From Flavobacterium cupreum (lineage in GTDB: Bacteria; Bacteroidota; Bacteroidia; Flavobacteriales; Flavobacteriaceae): DNA of 64,000 nucleotides. The translations under genes were made by a program, and so were the position numbers. The notes under the pieces are model-generated. The model worked only from the letters and a program-made list of their open reading frames with translations, had not been told where the DNA came from and ran no database searches. The first letter of the stretch is position 1. Each line of letters starts with the position of its first letter. Shown in pieces: positions 17,461-25,366 of the stretch. The DNA lies in NCBI RefSeq assembly GCF_003996965.1, contig NZ_QWDM01000001.1:434001-498000 (forward strand). The letters run 5' to 3'.

Positions 17461-17942
17461 GTTTTGCCACTAAGGCGCTAAGGCGCAAAGTTTTTTGAAC
17501 GCGGATGACGCGGATTCGCATGCGAAAACACGGATTGTCGCGGATTTTTTTGTTTTTATGTCTCATTTTATGTCCTCCTGAGCGAAGTCGAAGGATCGCA
17601 AAGATTGGCCATTCAGTTTGTAGAGCTTCTTTGCGGTGACTTCGACTCCGCTCAGTCTGACAAACAGTCTGGCTACTTTACTTAAAAAAGTTTCACGCAG
17701 ATTTTACAGATTTAAGCAAATTCCAAATTAATCTTTCTATCATCTTTATTCTATTTTTTTTATTCTATTTTTTTTATTCTATTCTCTTACTTCTTGCCTC
17801 TTTCTTCTATACTCCTCATCAAACTAAAATCAAACATCTGTCCCAAATGCCCCTAAAATAGTCGCAAATATGTATTCGAAAAAAGAATAACAATAGTAGA
17901 TTTGTATTAAATATTTAACTTAACTATTTAAAAAACAAACCA
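17461..17942. repeat. Repeat-filled gap including an inverted pair of GAGCGAAGTCGAAG elements
   Basis: The gap has no gene. It opens with the GGCGCTAAGGCGCAAAG phrase and a run of GCGGAT phrases (17505-17545). At 17571-17605 and 17628-17662 two copies of the CTGAGCGAAGTCGAAG element face each other, each followed by CGCAAAGA, forming a long imperfect stem around about 23 nt. The span 17740-17790 holds three copies of TTTATTCTATTTTT-like sequence. The last 100 bp before the DoxX-like gene look like an ordinary promoter region. Confidence 0.75.
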
Positions 17943-18323
17943 ATGAACAAAGCAAAAATTATTTTCTGGATTACCACTATTATTATTTTTCTATTTGAAG
18001 GCGTTATGCCGGCCCTTACTTCCCAGTCCGAACTGGCAAAAGAAGGGATCAGGCATTTAGGCTATCCGGAATATTTCGGTAATGCTTTGGTGGTTTTTAA
18101 AGTGTTGGGTGTTTTGGCCCTGGTTATTCCGCAAGTGCCAAACAGAATCAAGGAATGGGCTTACGCCGGTTTTACTTTCGACTTTTTGTTTGCTTCCATA
18201 AGCCACTTTGCCGTTGACGGATTCGGATTTCAGTCCTTTTTCCCATTAATCATTCTGGTTATCCTGCTGATTTCTTATTTCTATTATCATAAAATTGAGC
18301 GACATAAAAATATCGCGTTATAA
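17943..18323 (+). CDS. DoxX-like family membrane protein
   Basis: This 126-residue protein has four predicted membrane helices (about 5-22, 45-65, 72-92 and 95-115), the DoxX/DoxD-like layout. Family-like positions include ALTSQSELAKEGIRHLGYPEYFG in the first loop and VPNRIKEWAYAGFTFDFLFA around helix 3. Related small proteins are linked to thiosulfate or oxidative-stress redox complexes, but most have no proven activity. It starts a possible short operon with the genes at 18335, 18613 and 19008 (gaps 11, 68 and 17 nt). Confidence 0.82.
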   Translation: MNKAKIIFWITTIIIFLFEGVMPALTSQSELAKEGIRHLGYPEYFGNALVVFKVLGVLALVIPQVPNRIKEWAYAGFTFDFLFASISHFAVDGFGFQSFFPLIILVILLISYFYYHKIERHKNIAL

Positions 18324-18334
18324 ACTTCCAGACA

Positions 18335-18544
18335 ATGATCGAAGTTTTTAAAACAAATGTTCAGGAAACGGAGCAGTCAAAAATGATTGTGATGAAACTT
18401 CTTGAACACTTTCCAAACAGCGTCATTAATTTTGACCTTGAGGATTGTGATAAAATTTTGAGAATTCATGCAGCCTCGATTTCGAACAAAAGAATAATTG
18501 AAGTTCTTAACTTGCATGGATATCAGTGTGAAGTATTGTTATAA
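18335..18544 (+). CDS. Small hypothetical protein, possibly HMA/ferredoxin-like fold (69 aa)
   Basis: This 69-residue acidic protein begins MIEVFKTNVQETEQSKMIV. The beta-alpha-beta-beta-alpha-beta rhythm (IEVFKT, then a helix, then SVINFDLED, KILRIHAA, a helix and CEVLL) fits the heavy-metal-associated ferredoxin-like fold, but the CxxC metal site is absent. It lies 11 nt after the DoxX-like gene and is probably cotranscribed. Members of this kind are usually annotated as hypothetical. The fold is my inference. Confidence 0.7.
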   Translation: MIEVFKTNVQETEQSKMIVMKLLEHFPNSVINFDLEDCDKILRIHAASISNKRIIEVLNLHGYQCEVLL

Positions 18545-18612
18545 CCTACCAAATCGTGCTTTTAAACACTCATTTAAAACGTTACCTGTTGTTAATCCTT
18601 AATGCTATAACT

Positions 18613-18990
18613 ATGAAATTACCTGTCGGACATCAGACCATCATGCCTTATTTAATTTTAGAGGGCGCCTTACAATTTATAGATTTTACCAAAAATGTTT
18701 TTAATGCCGAATCATCCGGTCAGCAGTCGCTTCGTGACGACGGAACTGTTATGCATGCCGAAATACGTATTGACGGAAGCACGATCATGGTTACAGACGC
18801 CTCTGAGGATTGGAAAAAACAAACCGCAAACGTATTTGTATACGTCCCGGATGCCGATGCAACTTTTGAAAAAGCAGTACAAGCCGGTGCAACAGTTCTT
18901 ATGCCGCCAGGTGACCAGAATTATGGCAGGGCCTGTGGCGTAACGGATCCGTTTGGGAATGTCTGGTGGATTACAGCTGTAAAAAAATAA
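18613..18990 (+). CDS. VOC family protein (PhnB/glyoxalase-like)
   Basis: This 125-residue single VOC-type protein runs from MKLPVGHQTIMPYLILEGA to FGNVWWITAVKK. The PhnB/YdfO-like marks are PYLILEGALQFIDFTKNVF, HAEIRIDGSTIMVTDA, a mid-loop FVYVPDADATFEKAVQAGA and the closing DPFGNVWWI. I choose the ATG at 18613 because the longer frame from 18556 adds 19 hydrophobic residues not expected in the family. It is probably a metal-dependent or binding-only member of unknown substrate. The DinB-like gene follows after 17 nt. Confidence 0.85.
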   Translation: MKLPVGHQTIMPYLILEGALQFIDFTKNVFNAESSGQQSLRDDGTVMHAEIRIDGSTIMVTDASEDWKKQTANVFVYVPDADATFEKAVQAGATVLMPPGDQNYGRACGVTDPFGNVWWITAVKK

Positions 18991-19007
18991 TTTCTAAATC
19001 AACCAAA

Positions 19008-19514
19008 ATGAAAACGGAAATTCAAAAAAATATAATCGAAACCTTTAAGGAATTAAACCAAAAGCTCGCCTCTTTTTCTGAAACAGAATTAAATACGATC
19101 CCGTTTGAAGGAAGCTGGACAGCGGGGCAAGTTATACAGCATTTGATTATGGGATGTTCCGGATTTCCGGAAATGTGTGCGGGAAAGACTGAAAAAACGT
19201 CCAGAAAGCCAGACGAAAAAGTAAAAGAGATAGAAGCGCTCTTCTTAAATTACGACATAAAAATGAAATCCCCGGACTACATCATTCCTCCAAATACAGA
19301 ATACAACAAAAATTCACTAACACTATCCTTATTAAAAATAGAAAAAGAATTATTGACTGTTTCCGAAAAGTATGATTTAACCTTAACCGCCCTGGATTCG
19401 GAAGTTCCCGGATTCGGAAAATTTACCCTGTACGAATGGGTAAGCTTTGCGCTCATTCACATCAAAAGACATTTAAGTCAGCTTCAGGAAATTTCGAAGA
19501 TGGTGATAGTATGA
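19008..19514 (+). CDS. DinB-like superfamily protein
   Basis: This 168-residue four-helix-bundle protein belongs to the DinB/YfiT-like group. Its N-terminal helix (IIETFKELNQKLASFSETELN) is followed by GSWTAGQVIQHLIMG, with a His at the usual metal-ligand position. The C-terminal helix FALIHIKRHLSQLQEI supplies the second His-rich segment. I start at the ATG at 19008; the longer frame from 18966 overlaps the VOC gene. The biochemical role is unproven; relatives include thiol-transferase-like metal enzymes. Confidence 0.8.
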   Translation: MKTEIQKNIIETFKELNQKLASFSETELNTIPFEGSWTAGQVIQHLIMGCSGFPEMCAGKTEKTSRKPDEKVKEIEALFLNYDIKMKSPDYIIPPNTEYNKNSLTLSLLKIEKELLTVSEKYDLTLTALDSEVPGFGKFTLYEWVSFALIHIKRHLSQLQEISKMVIV

Positions 19515-19565
19515 GAGGGGAGTTTAGTCTCAGTTTTTAGTCACAGTAACAGTTTTCGGTAAAAT

Positions 19566-19660
19566 TATCTCATTATCAAATTATCAAATTATCAAATTAT
19601 CTCATTATCAAATTATCTCATTATCAAATTGTCTAATTATCTAATTCTCCAATTCTCCCA
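19566..19660. repeat. 8-bp tandem repeat, about 12 units
   Basis: The units TATCAAAT and TATCTCAT alternate without spacing from 19566, decaying to TCTCCAAT and TCTCCCA at the right end. The block lies between the DinB-like gene and a bidirectional terminator and is non-coding. Confidence 0.85.
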
Positions 19661-19672
19661 TTTTTACAAAAA

Positions 19673-19711
19673 ATTAAAAGCGTCGTAAGTAGAACTCACG
19701 ACGCTTTTAAT
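19673..19711. terminator. Bidirectional terminator
   Basis: A perfect 14-bp stem (ATTAAAAGCGTCGT and its complement) with an 11-nt loop has A/T runs on both sides. It serves the plus-strand DinB gene and the convergent minus-strand DUF1328 gene. Confidence 0.9.
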
Positions 19712-19733
19712 TTATAAGATTAATGACTTATCA

Positions 19734-19895
19734 CTAAACTTTTGTTCTTCCGCTTATTAATGAAATAATGAATAAAACTAAAAATATGAAGAATAAAACT
19801 TTCGCAATACTAGCTGCTCCGGCGGCAATTCCACCAAAGCCGAATATTCCGGCTATTATAGCAAGAATAATAAAAATGACTGTCCAACGTAACAT
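19734..19895 (-). CDS. DUF1328 family small membrane protein (YtjA-like), 53 aa
   Basis: The minus-strand frame from ATG 19895 to TAG 19734 gives 53 residues starting [20 protein letters not shown], then [16 protein letters not shown] and ending SLISGRTKV. The first LRW, the glycine-rich [10 protein letters not shown] loop between two helices and the terminal GR-K are the marks of DUF1328 (E. coli YtjA). It is a two-helix inner-membrane protein of unknown role, often stress-associated. It is monocistronic, with the bidirectional terminator 23 nt past its stop. Confidence 0.9.
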   Translation of the reverse strand: MLRWTVIFIILAIIAGIFGFGGIAAGAASIAKVLFFIFLVLFIISLISGRTKV

Positions 19896-20293
19896 ATGAT
19901 TTGTTTTTTTAGTTTATAAAATGACTTATGAGGTCTGATTTGTTATATCAAATTTCATTTTAAAAAACAGCTTCGTTTAACTCAATCCGTTTTTTTATTA
20001 TCGCAATCAAGTATAAAACACAATAATTCTTAAAATTCAGCAGGATTATCAGAATTACCTCTTTTGCCTTACAGAATTCCCATGTAAATGCTTTAGAGTT
20101 AATTTTTTAGTGGATTGGATTAATCGTGGGTTTGCCTTAGTTCTAATTTTATCCTTACAAAATTACAAGCCACAAAAATGGAATTGGCTATAAAACAATA
20201 CGTTAAAAGTAACAGCTGTTTTAGAACCGATCCCAAGAATGGGGTGACTCTGAACCTTTAAAGATTTATTAAACGAATTAAAAAATAATCCCA
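19896..20293. other. Gap without a convincing gene
   Basis: This divergent region lies between the DUF1328 gene and the glycosyltransferase gene. A 27-codon frame at 20178-20261 (MELAIKQYVKSNSCF...) is open, but I see no support for it. No repeat or clear promoter was recognised. Confidence 0.4.
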
Positions 20294-22564
20294 ATGAAAG
20301 CAATATCAACTAAATCAAAAATAGTTTTTCTATCTACTTTCCCACCAAGACAATGTGGAATAGCTACTTATACGCAGGATACAATCAAAGGAATTACCGA
20401 TGTTTTTGGCAAATCGGTTACTTGTGAAATTTGTGAACTGGTCGAAAATCCAAATACAAAATCAAAACAGGCATTTACTTTAAACACAAAAAACAGAGAA
20501 GAATATACTTCAGTTGCTCAGAAAATCAATAAGGACGACAGTGTAAAACTAGTTCACATTCAGCATGAGTTTGGTTTGTTCGGCGGAAATTACGGCGATC
20601 ACTTGCTGGACTTTCTTAACGAGATCAAAAAACCTGTAACCTATACTTTTCACAGTGTGATCCCGAATCCAAACGATGAATTGAAAACTTTCGTAAAGCT
20701 GCTTTTGAGTTACAGCAATTCTGTTTTTGTAATGACCAATCAATCTGAAGAAATACTGATTAGAGATTACGACATTGCAAAAGATATCATTACTTGTGTA
20801 CCTCACGGAACTCACGTGGTTGTTTATGAACCTCCTTATATAGCAAAAGAAAAATTCAATATTCAGGACAGACTGGTACTTTCCACTTTTGGCCTTTTGG
20901 GTGAAGGGAAGAATATTGAAACAGGCTTAAAAGCATTACCGAAAATTATAGAAAACACACCAAATGCGCTATACCTAATCATTGGAAAAACGCATCCTAA
21001 CAATGTTATCAACGGAGTTGACACCTACAGAAATAAATTAGAGGAAATGGTCGCTGATCTACACTTACAGGATCATGTGAGATTTATAAACGAATACCTG
21101 GATACAGACCAGCTTTTAGAATACCTGAAAGCAACTGACATTTATATGTTTACGTCTAAAGATCCGAATCAGGCCGTAAGCGGAACATTTTCATACGCCA
21201 TGAGTTGTGCCTGTCCGATTGTAGCATCAAAGATTCCGCATACCAAAGAGGTTCTGACTGCTGACTCCGGAATTTTGGTTGACATCGGAGATGAAGATCA
21301 ATTTGCTGAAGCAGCTATTAAATTACTTTCTGATGAAAACCTAAGAGAAGAAATGGGAAAAAGCTCCTTTAGAAAAACAAGAGCTTCTTCCTGGGAAAAT
21401 GTAGGGATCATCCACATGAATACTTATAAAAAACTAATGGATAAAACGTATGAGATCAAATACAGTTATCCTTCCATTCAATTGGCTCACATCAAAAAAA
21501 TGACTACGGAGCTGGGAATGATCCAGTTCAGTAAAATTTCTGTTCCTGATCTTTCTTCCGGTTACACGCTGGATGATAATGCACGCGCACTGGTAGCCCT
21601 TTGTATGCATTATAAACTAACCCAAGACAAGGACGATTTACCATACATACTGATTTACCTGGATTTCATTGAGCGTTGCCAGAAACCAAAAGGCAACTTC
21701 ATGAATTATGTAGATCAGTACAACAGGGAACATATCGAGCAAAATGCCGAAGTAAATCTGGAAGATTCTAATACGCGTGCCATTTGGGCATTGGGTACAG
21801 TGGTTTCACATTCTGACATTCTGCCGGAATCCATTACCAAAAAAGCTTCAAAATGTTTATTAAATTCCTTAAAATGGGCCGAAACTATTCAGTCGCCACG
21901 TTCGATTGGTTTTGCCACAAAAGGATTGTATTTATATCATAGCACCGTTCCTAATTTATATGTTGCTGCAATTATCAATAAATTGAATGCGAAACTGCTT
22001 TCCAATTATGAACTTTGTGCTACAAAAGACTGGAAATGGTTTGAAAATTATTTGACGTATGGTAACGGAATCCTGCCGGAATCGATGCTGTATGCTTATT
22101 TGGTGACGAATAAACCGATTTACAAAAAAGTGGCATTGGAATCTCTTGATTTCCTATCCTCCAAAATGTTTTACGACGACAGTTTCAGGGTAATTTCAAA
22201 CAACGGATGGTACCACAAAGGTTCAGAACCGGAACAATATGGAGAACAGCCAATTGATGTATCGTATACGATCCAGACTTTAAATTCATTCTATAATGCT
22301 TTTAAAACTCCGGAATACAAACAGCAGATGAAAACGGCTTTTAACTGGTTCTTAGGAAAAAATCACCTCAACCAGATTATGTACAACCCGGTTAGCGGAG
22401 GCGGATATGACGGTCTTGAAAAAGACAATGTAAACCTGAACCAGGGTGCAGAATCAACAGTTTGTTTTCTGACGGCCCGATTAATCATGGAAAACCTTAA
22501 ATTATCCGACAGTAAAGTAATCCCGTTAATGAAAGCGAAATCAAATATCGCCATTAACTCCTAA
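20294..22564 (+). CDS. GT4-type glycosyltransferase fused to a C-terminal alpha/alpha-toroid-like domain
   Basis: The 756-residue cytoplasmic protein has two parts. Residues 1-370 are a GT-B fold glycosyltransferase: N-terminal FLSTFPPRQCGIATYT, VHIQHEFGLFGGNYG, VPHGTH, then STFGLLGEGKNIE and the donor-site region AVSGTFSYAMSCACPIVAS at about 294-312. Residues about 375-756 are helical, with repeated Trp/Tyr-rich segments (GYTLDDNARALVAL, NSNTRAIWALG-like, GWYHKG, GGGYDGLE) like the (alpha/alpha)6 domains of glycoside-processing enzymes. It may build or trim a mannose- or glucose-type glycan. The substrate is not readable. It stands alone, with a terminator. Confidence 0.88.
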   Translation: MKAISTKSKIVFLSTFPPRQCGIATYTQDTIKGITDVFGKSVTCEICELVENPNTKSKQAFTLNTKNREEYTSVAQKINKDDSVKLVHIQHEFGLFGGNYGDHLLDFLNEIKKPVTYTFHSVIPNPNDELKTFVKLLLSYSNSVFVMTNQSEEILIRDYDIAKDIITCVPHGTHVVVYEPPYIAKEKFNIQDRLVLSTFGLLGEGKNIETGLKALPKIIENTPNALYLIIGKTHPNNVINGVDTYRNKLEEMVADLHLQDHVRFINEYLDTDQLLEYLKATDIYMFTSKDPNQAVSGTFSYAMSCACPIVASKIPHTKEVLTADSGILVDIGDEDQFAEAAIKLLSDENLREEMGKSSFRKTRASSWENVGIIHMNTYKKLMDKTYEIKYSYPSIQLAHIKKMTTELGMIQFSKISVPDLSSGYTLDDNARALVALCMHYKLTQDKDDLPYILIYLDFIERCQKPKGNFMNYVDQYNREHIEQNAEVNLEDSNTRAIWALGTVVSHSDILPESITKKASKCLLNSLKWAETIQSPRSIGFATKGLYLYHSTVPNLYVAAIINKLNAKLLSNYELCATKDWKWFENYLTYGNGILPESMLYAYLVTNKPIYKKVALESLDFLSSKMFYDDSFRVISNNGWYHKGSEPEQYGEQPIDVSYTIQTLNSFYNAFKTPEYKQQMKTAFNWFLGKNHLNQIMYNPVSGGGYDGLEKDNVNLNQGAESTVCFLTARLIMENLKLSDSKVIPLMKAKSNIAINS

Positions 22565-22618
22565 AAATATATTTAACTATACTTTTAACTAAAGAAACAC
22601 ATCAGTGTTATTACGCTT

Positions 22619-22647
22619 AAAATCCCTTTTTATAAAAGGGATTTTTT
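22619..22647 (+). terminator. Rho-independent terminator of the glycosyltransferase gene
   Basis: A 12-bp stem AAAATCCCTTTT/AAAAGGGATTTT with a 3-nt loop is followed by T. Confidence 0.9.
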
Positions 22648-22843
22648 GTTTTTACCAAAATTCGGGTTAACGTTAACTTATTAAAATTATTGTACCGTTA
22701 TGTTAATTATATAAACATCGAAAAAAGTTGTGTAAGAATTTTTGTTAACTAATAAGGTAATTTTATTGATAATAATAAAGGAAAATACAGATATGTTAAA
22801 ATATTAATTTTCAAAAACTTAAACTAACTAAAACAGCAGTATT

Positions 22844-23602
22844 TTGATTCTCACTTTAAAAAATACATTCGAAGAGATAGGTAATGCAACATTGTTTGCA
22901 AAGCAGTTTTTTAAGGAAGTTTTTGTACCTCCTTATGAGGCAAAACAATTCGTGAAGCAATGCTATATTATAGGATATAAATCATTACCGCTGGTTGCTA
23001 TAACCGGTTTTATTATGGGCCTGGTGCTTACACTGCAATCAAGACCAACTCTGGTAAAATTCGGAGCCGAATCCTGGCTGCCCGGGATGGTTGCACTTTC
23101 GCTAATCCGTGAAATTGCTCCTGTAATTACAGCCTTAATCTGTGCCGGTAAAATATCGTCGGGGATTGGTGCTGAACTAGGTTCCATGAAAGTAACAGAG
23201 CAAATTGATGCGATGGAAGTTTCGGCTATCAATCCGTACAATTATCTTGTGGTAACGCGCATTTTAGCGTGTACTTTAATGGTTCCGATATTGGTCTTTT
23301 TTGCTGATGCGATCGGAATTGTTGGCGGATACATTGGTATCAATATTCACGGTGATGTAAATTTTTACCGTTATCTGACACAAATTCTGCAGTCACTGGA
23401 ATTTCTGGATTTATTTCCGGCCACCATAAAGACCTTTTTCTTTGGCTTTTTTATTGGAATGATTGGATGTTATAAAGGATTTAATGCGTCCAACGGAACC
23501 GAAAGTGTTGGAAAAGCAGCAAACTCTGCCGTGGTAACGGCTTCACTGGCCATTTTTATAATTGATATGGTAGCTGTTCAAATAACCGACTTATTTTTTT
23601 AA
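22844..23602 (+). CDS. Lipid ABC transporter permease, MlaE family
   Basis: The 252-residue inner-membrane permease has five to six hydrophobic helices and the MlaE signatures GFIMGLVLTLQSRPTLVKFG, AGKISSGIGAELGSMKVTEQIDAM and FKTFFFGFFIGMIGCYKG-like near the C-terminus (TIKTFFFGFFIGMIGCYKG). The only usable start is TTG at 22844: an in-frame TAA lies at 22829-22831, and the next ATG is deep in the first helix. It pairs with the MlaF-like ATPase 2 nt downstream and the MlaD-like MCE protein to move phospholipid between inner and outer membrane. Confidence 0.93.
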   Translation: MILTLKNTFEEIGNATLFAKQFFKEVFVPPYEAKQFVKQCYIIGYKSLPLVAITGFIMGLVLTLQSRPTLVKFGAESWLPGMVALSLIREIAPVITALICAGKISSGIGAELGSMKVTEQIDAMEVSAINPYNYLVVTRILACTLMVPILVFFADAIGIVGGYIGINIHGDVNFYRYLTQILQSLEFLDLFPATIKTFFFGFFIGMIGCYKGFNASNGTESVGKAANSAVVTASLAIFIIDMVAVQITDLFF

Positions 23603-23604
23603 AG

Positions 23605-24384
23605 ATGATTAAGGAAGAAAAAAATACAGAGAAAGAACCAAAGGCAAAAAGCAAAACTCCCATAATCGAGATTAAAAATTTGCACAAAACATTTGGCAAA
23701 AATAATAAAATTTTAAAAGGGGTTAACCTTACCGTAAATCAGGGCGAAGACCTGGTGATTCTGGGGCGTTCAGGTTCCGGAAAATCAGTAACCATCAAAT
23801 GTATCGTTGGTTTAATTGAACCCGATAAAGGCGAAATTAAGGTATTTGATGAAAATGTGCTCAACCTGAGTAAAAGCGACCTGAATGAAATCAGGGTAAG
23901 AATTGGATTTTTATTTCAAAGTGGCGCATTGTACGATTCAATGTCGGTTCGCGAAAATTTAGCTTTTACGCTAAGAAAACACAAAAGGGATTTAGCGCCG
24001 GAGGAAATTGAAGCAGAAGTGGTAGAAGCCCTGGATAATGTAGGTCTAAGTGATGCCATCAATAAAATGCCCTCTGAATTGTCAGGCGGAATGCAAAAAA
24101 GAATTGGCCTGGCCAGGACTTTAATTCTTAAGCCTGAAATTATTTTATATGACGAGCCTACAACAGGACTGGATACGATAACATCAAGAGAAATCAGTGA
24201 ACTGATCTTAGATATAAAACACAAACGAAAAACAACATCAATCATTATTACACACGATATGGCCTGTGCCAAACTTACTGCAGACCGCATTATGGTTTTA
24301 AAAGACGGTGTAATACATGCTGAAGGAACTTACGAAGAACTGGAGAAAAGCGAAGACGAATGGGTGCGCTCTTTTTTTGAATAA
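23605..24384 (+). CDS. Lipid ABC transporter ATP-binding protein, MlaF family
   Basis: This 259-residue ABC ATPase has Walker A GRSGSGKS at 54-61, signature LSGGMQKR at 159-166, Walker B ILYDEPTTGLD with D183-E184 and the switch His in IITHD. The GGMQKR form of the signature is typical of the Mla/Ttg2A group. A Lys/Glu-rich tail-like N-terminal extension of about 20 residues precedes the domain. It starts 2 nt after the MlaE stop and supplies the energy for that permease. Confidence 0.95.
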   Translation: MIKEEKNTEKEPKAKSKTPIIEIKNLHKTFGKNNKILKGVNLTVNQGEDLVILGRSGSGKSVTIKCIVGLIEPDKGEIKVFDENVLNLSKSDLNEIRVRIGFLFQSGALYDSMSVRENLAFTLRKHKRDLAPEEIEAEVVEALDNVGLSDAINKMPSELSGGMQKRIGLARTLILKPEIILYDEPTTGLDTITSREISELILDIKHKRKTTSIIITHDMACAKLTADRIMVLKDGVIHAEGTYEELEKSEDEWVRSFFE

Positions 24385-24408
24385 AATTTAAAAATAAAAA
24401 TAGAAATC

Positions 24409-25236
24409 ATGGATAAGCAATCTGGATATACTTGGAAATTGGGAATGTTTGTAACAGTAGGATTGTTGCTTTTTATAATAGCAATTTATTTTATCGGAAA
24501 ACAAAAAAATCTTTTTGGATCAACATTTCATATCACATCACAATTTAAAACGGTCAGCGGTTTAGAGGTAGGAAATAATGTCCGTTTTTCAGGAATTAAT
24601 ATCGGAACAGTCGAAGAAATCAGGTTAATAAACGATTCTTCGGTCGTGGTATCAATGGTGATCAAAGATGACGTTCGCGAATTTATTAAAACTGATGCCC
24701 GTGCCAGTATTGGTTCAGACGGTTTAATGGGTGATAAAGTCCTGACAATTTCTCCGGGTGTTAAATCTACTAAAGTAGTTGAAAATAATGGTGCCATTGC
24801 CTCTCTCAACGGAATTGAGATGCAGGATTTAATGAAAAGCGTTAAAAAAAGTGTTGATAATGCTGCTGTCATCACCGATGAGCTTGCAATTTTCAGCCAT
24901 AGTATGAATAACGGAAACGGAGCTTTGGCACGATTGGTCCGTGACGATAAAATGGCCAACAGCGTTTCTAAAACACTTACTAATCTTGAAAGCGGAACCA
25001 AAGGTTTTAGTGAAAATATGGAAGCAGCAAAAAGCAATTTCCTGCTTAGAGGCTACTACAAGAAAAAAGCTAAACAAAAAGAGAAAAAAGAGGAAGAAAT
25101 AAAAGAGAAAAAAGAAGAACAACAGGAAAAAGCTCAAAAAGAAAAAGAGAAAAAGGAGAAAGAGCAAAAAGAAAAAGAGGAAAAGCAAAAAGAAGAGGAC
25201 GCTAAAAAAGCAGAAGCTCTAAAAGAGAAAAAATAA
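24409..25236 (+). CDS. MCE (MlaD-like) lipid-binding protein with Lys/Glu-rich tail
   Basis: The 275-residue periplasmic protein is anchored by one N-terminal helix (LGMFVTVGLLLFIIAIYFIG, about 11-30). The MCE domain follows at about 37-115 (FKTVSGLEVGNNVRFSGINIG, SDGLMGDKVLTISPG). The MCE ring is the lipid conduit that works with MlaE and MlaF. Residues about 215-275 are almost entirely Lys, Glu and Gln (KEKKEKEQKEKEEKQKEE), a long charged helix or disordered tail not present in E. coli MlaD. The purine-rich DNA there gives false long frames on the other strand. Confidence 0.92.
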   Translation: MDKQSGYTWKLGMFVTVGLLLFIIAIYFIGKQKNLFGSTFHITSQFKTVSGLEVGNNVRFSGINIGTVEEIRLINDSSVVVSMVIKDDVREFIKTDARASIGSDGLMGDKVLTISPGVKSTKVVENNGAIASLNGIEMQDLMKSVKKSVDNAAVITDELAIFSHSMNNGNGALARLVRDDKMANSVSKTLTNLESGTKGFSENMEAAKSNFLLRGYYKKKAKQKEKKEEEIKEKKEEQQEKAQKEKEKKEKEQKEKEEKQKEEDAKKAEALKEKK

Positions 25237-25366
25237 CTGCTTGTAAAATGTTTATTTGTGAAATGTAAAATGTATCCGAACTTTACTTTTTCCCGCCTTT
25301 TTTAAATTAAACCTTCGATTTTGAATACCTCTTCATTCTGAATATGAATTTTTAAATCAATTGTAT

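Noticed and set aside
20178..20261. 27-codon frame before the glycosyltransferase gene
   Set aside because: There is no composition, motif or spacing evidence beyond an open frame.
24829..25188. 119-codon Phe/Leu-rich minus-strand ORF
   Set aside because: It is the complement of the Lys/Glu-rich tail of the MCE protein; the composition alone explains the open frame.
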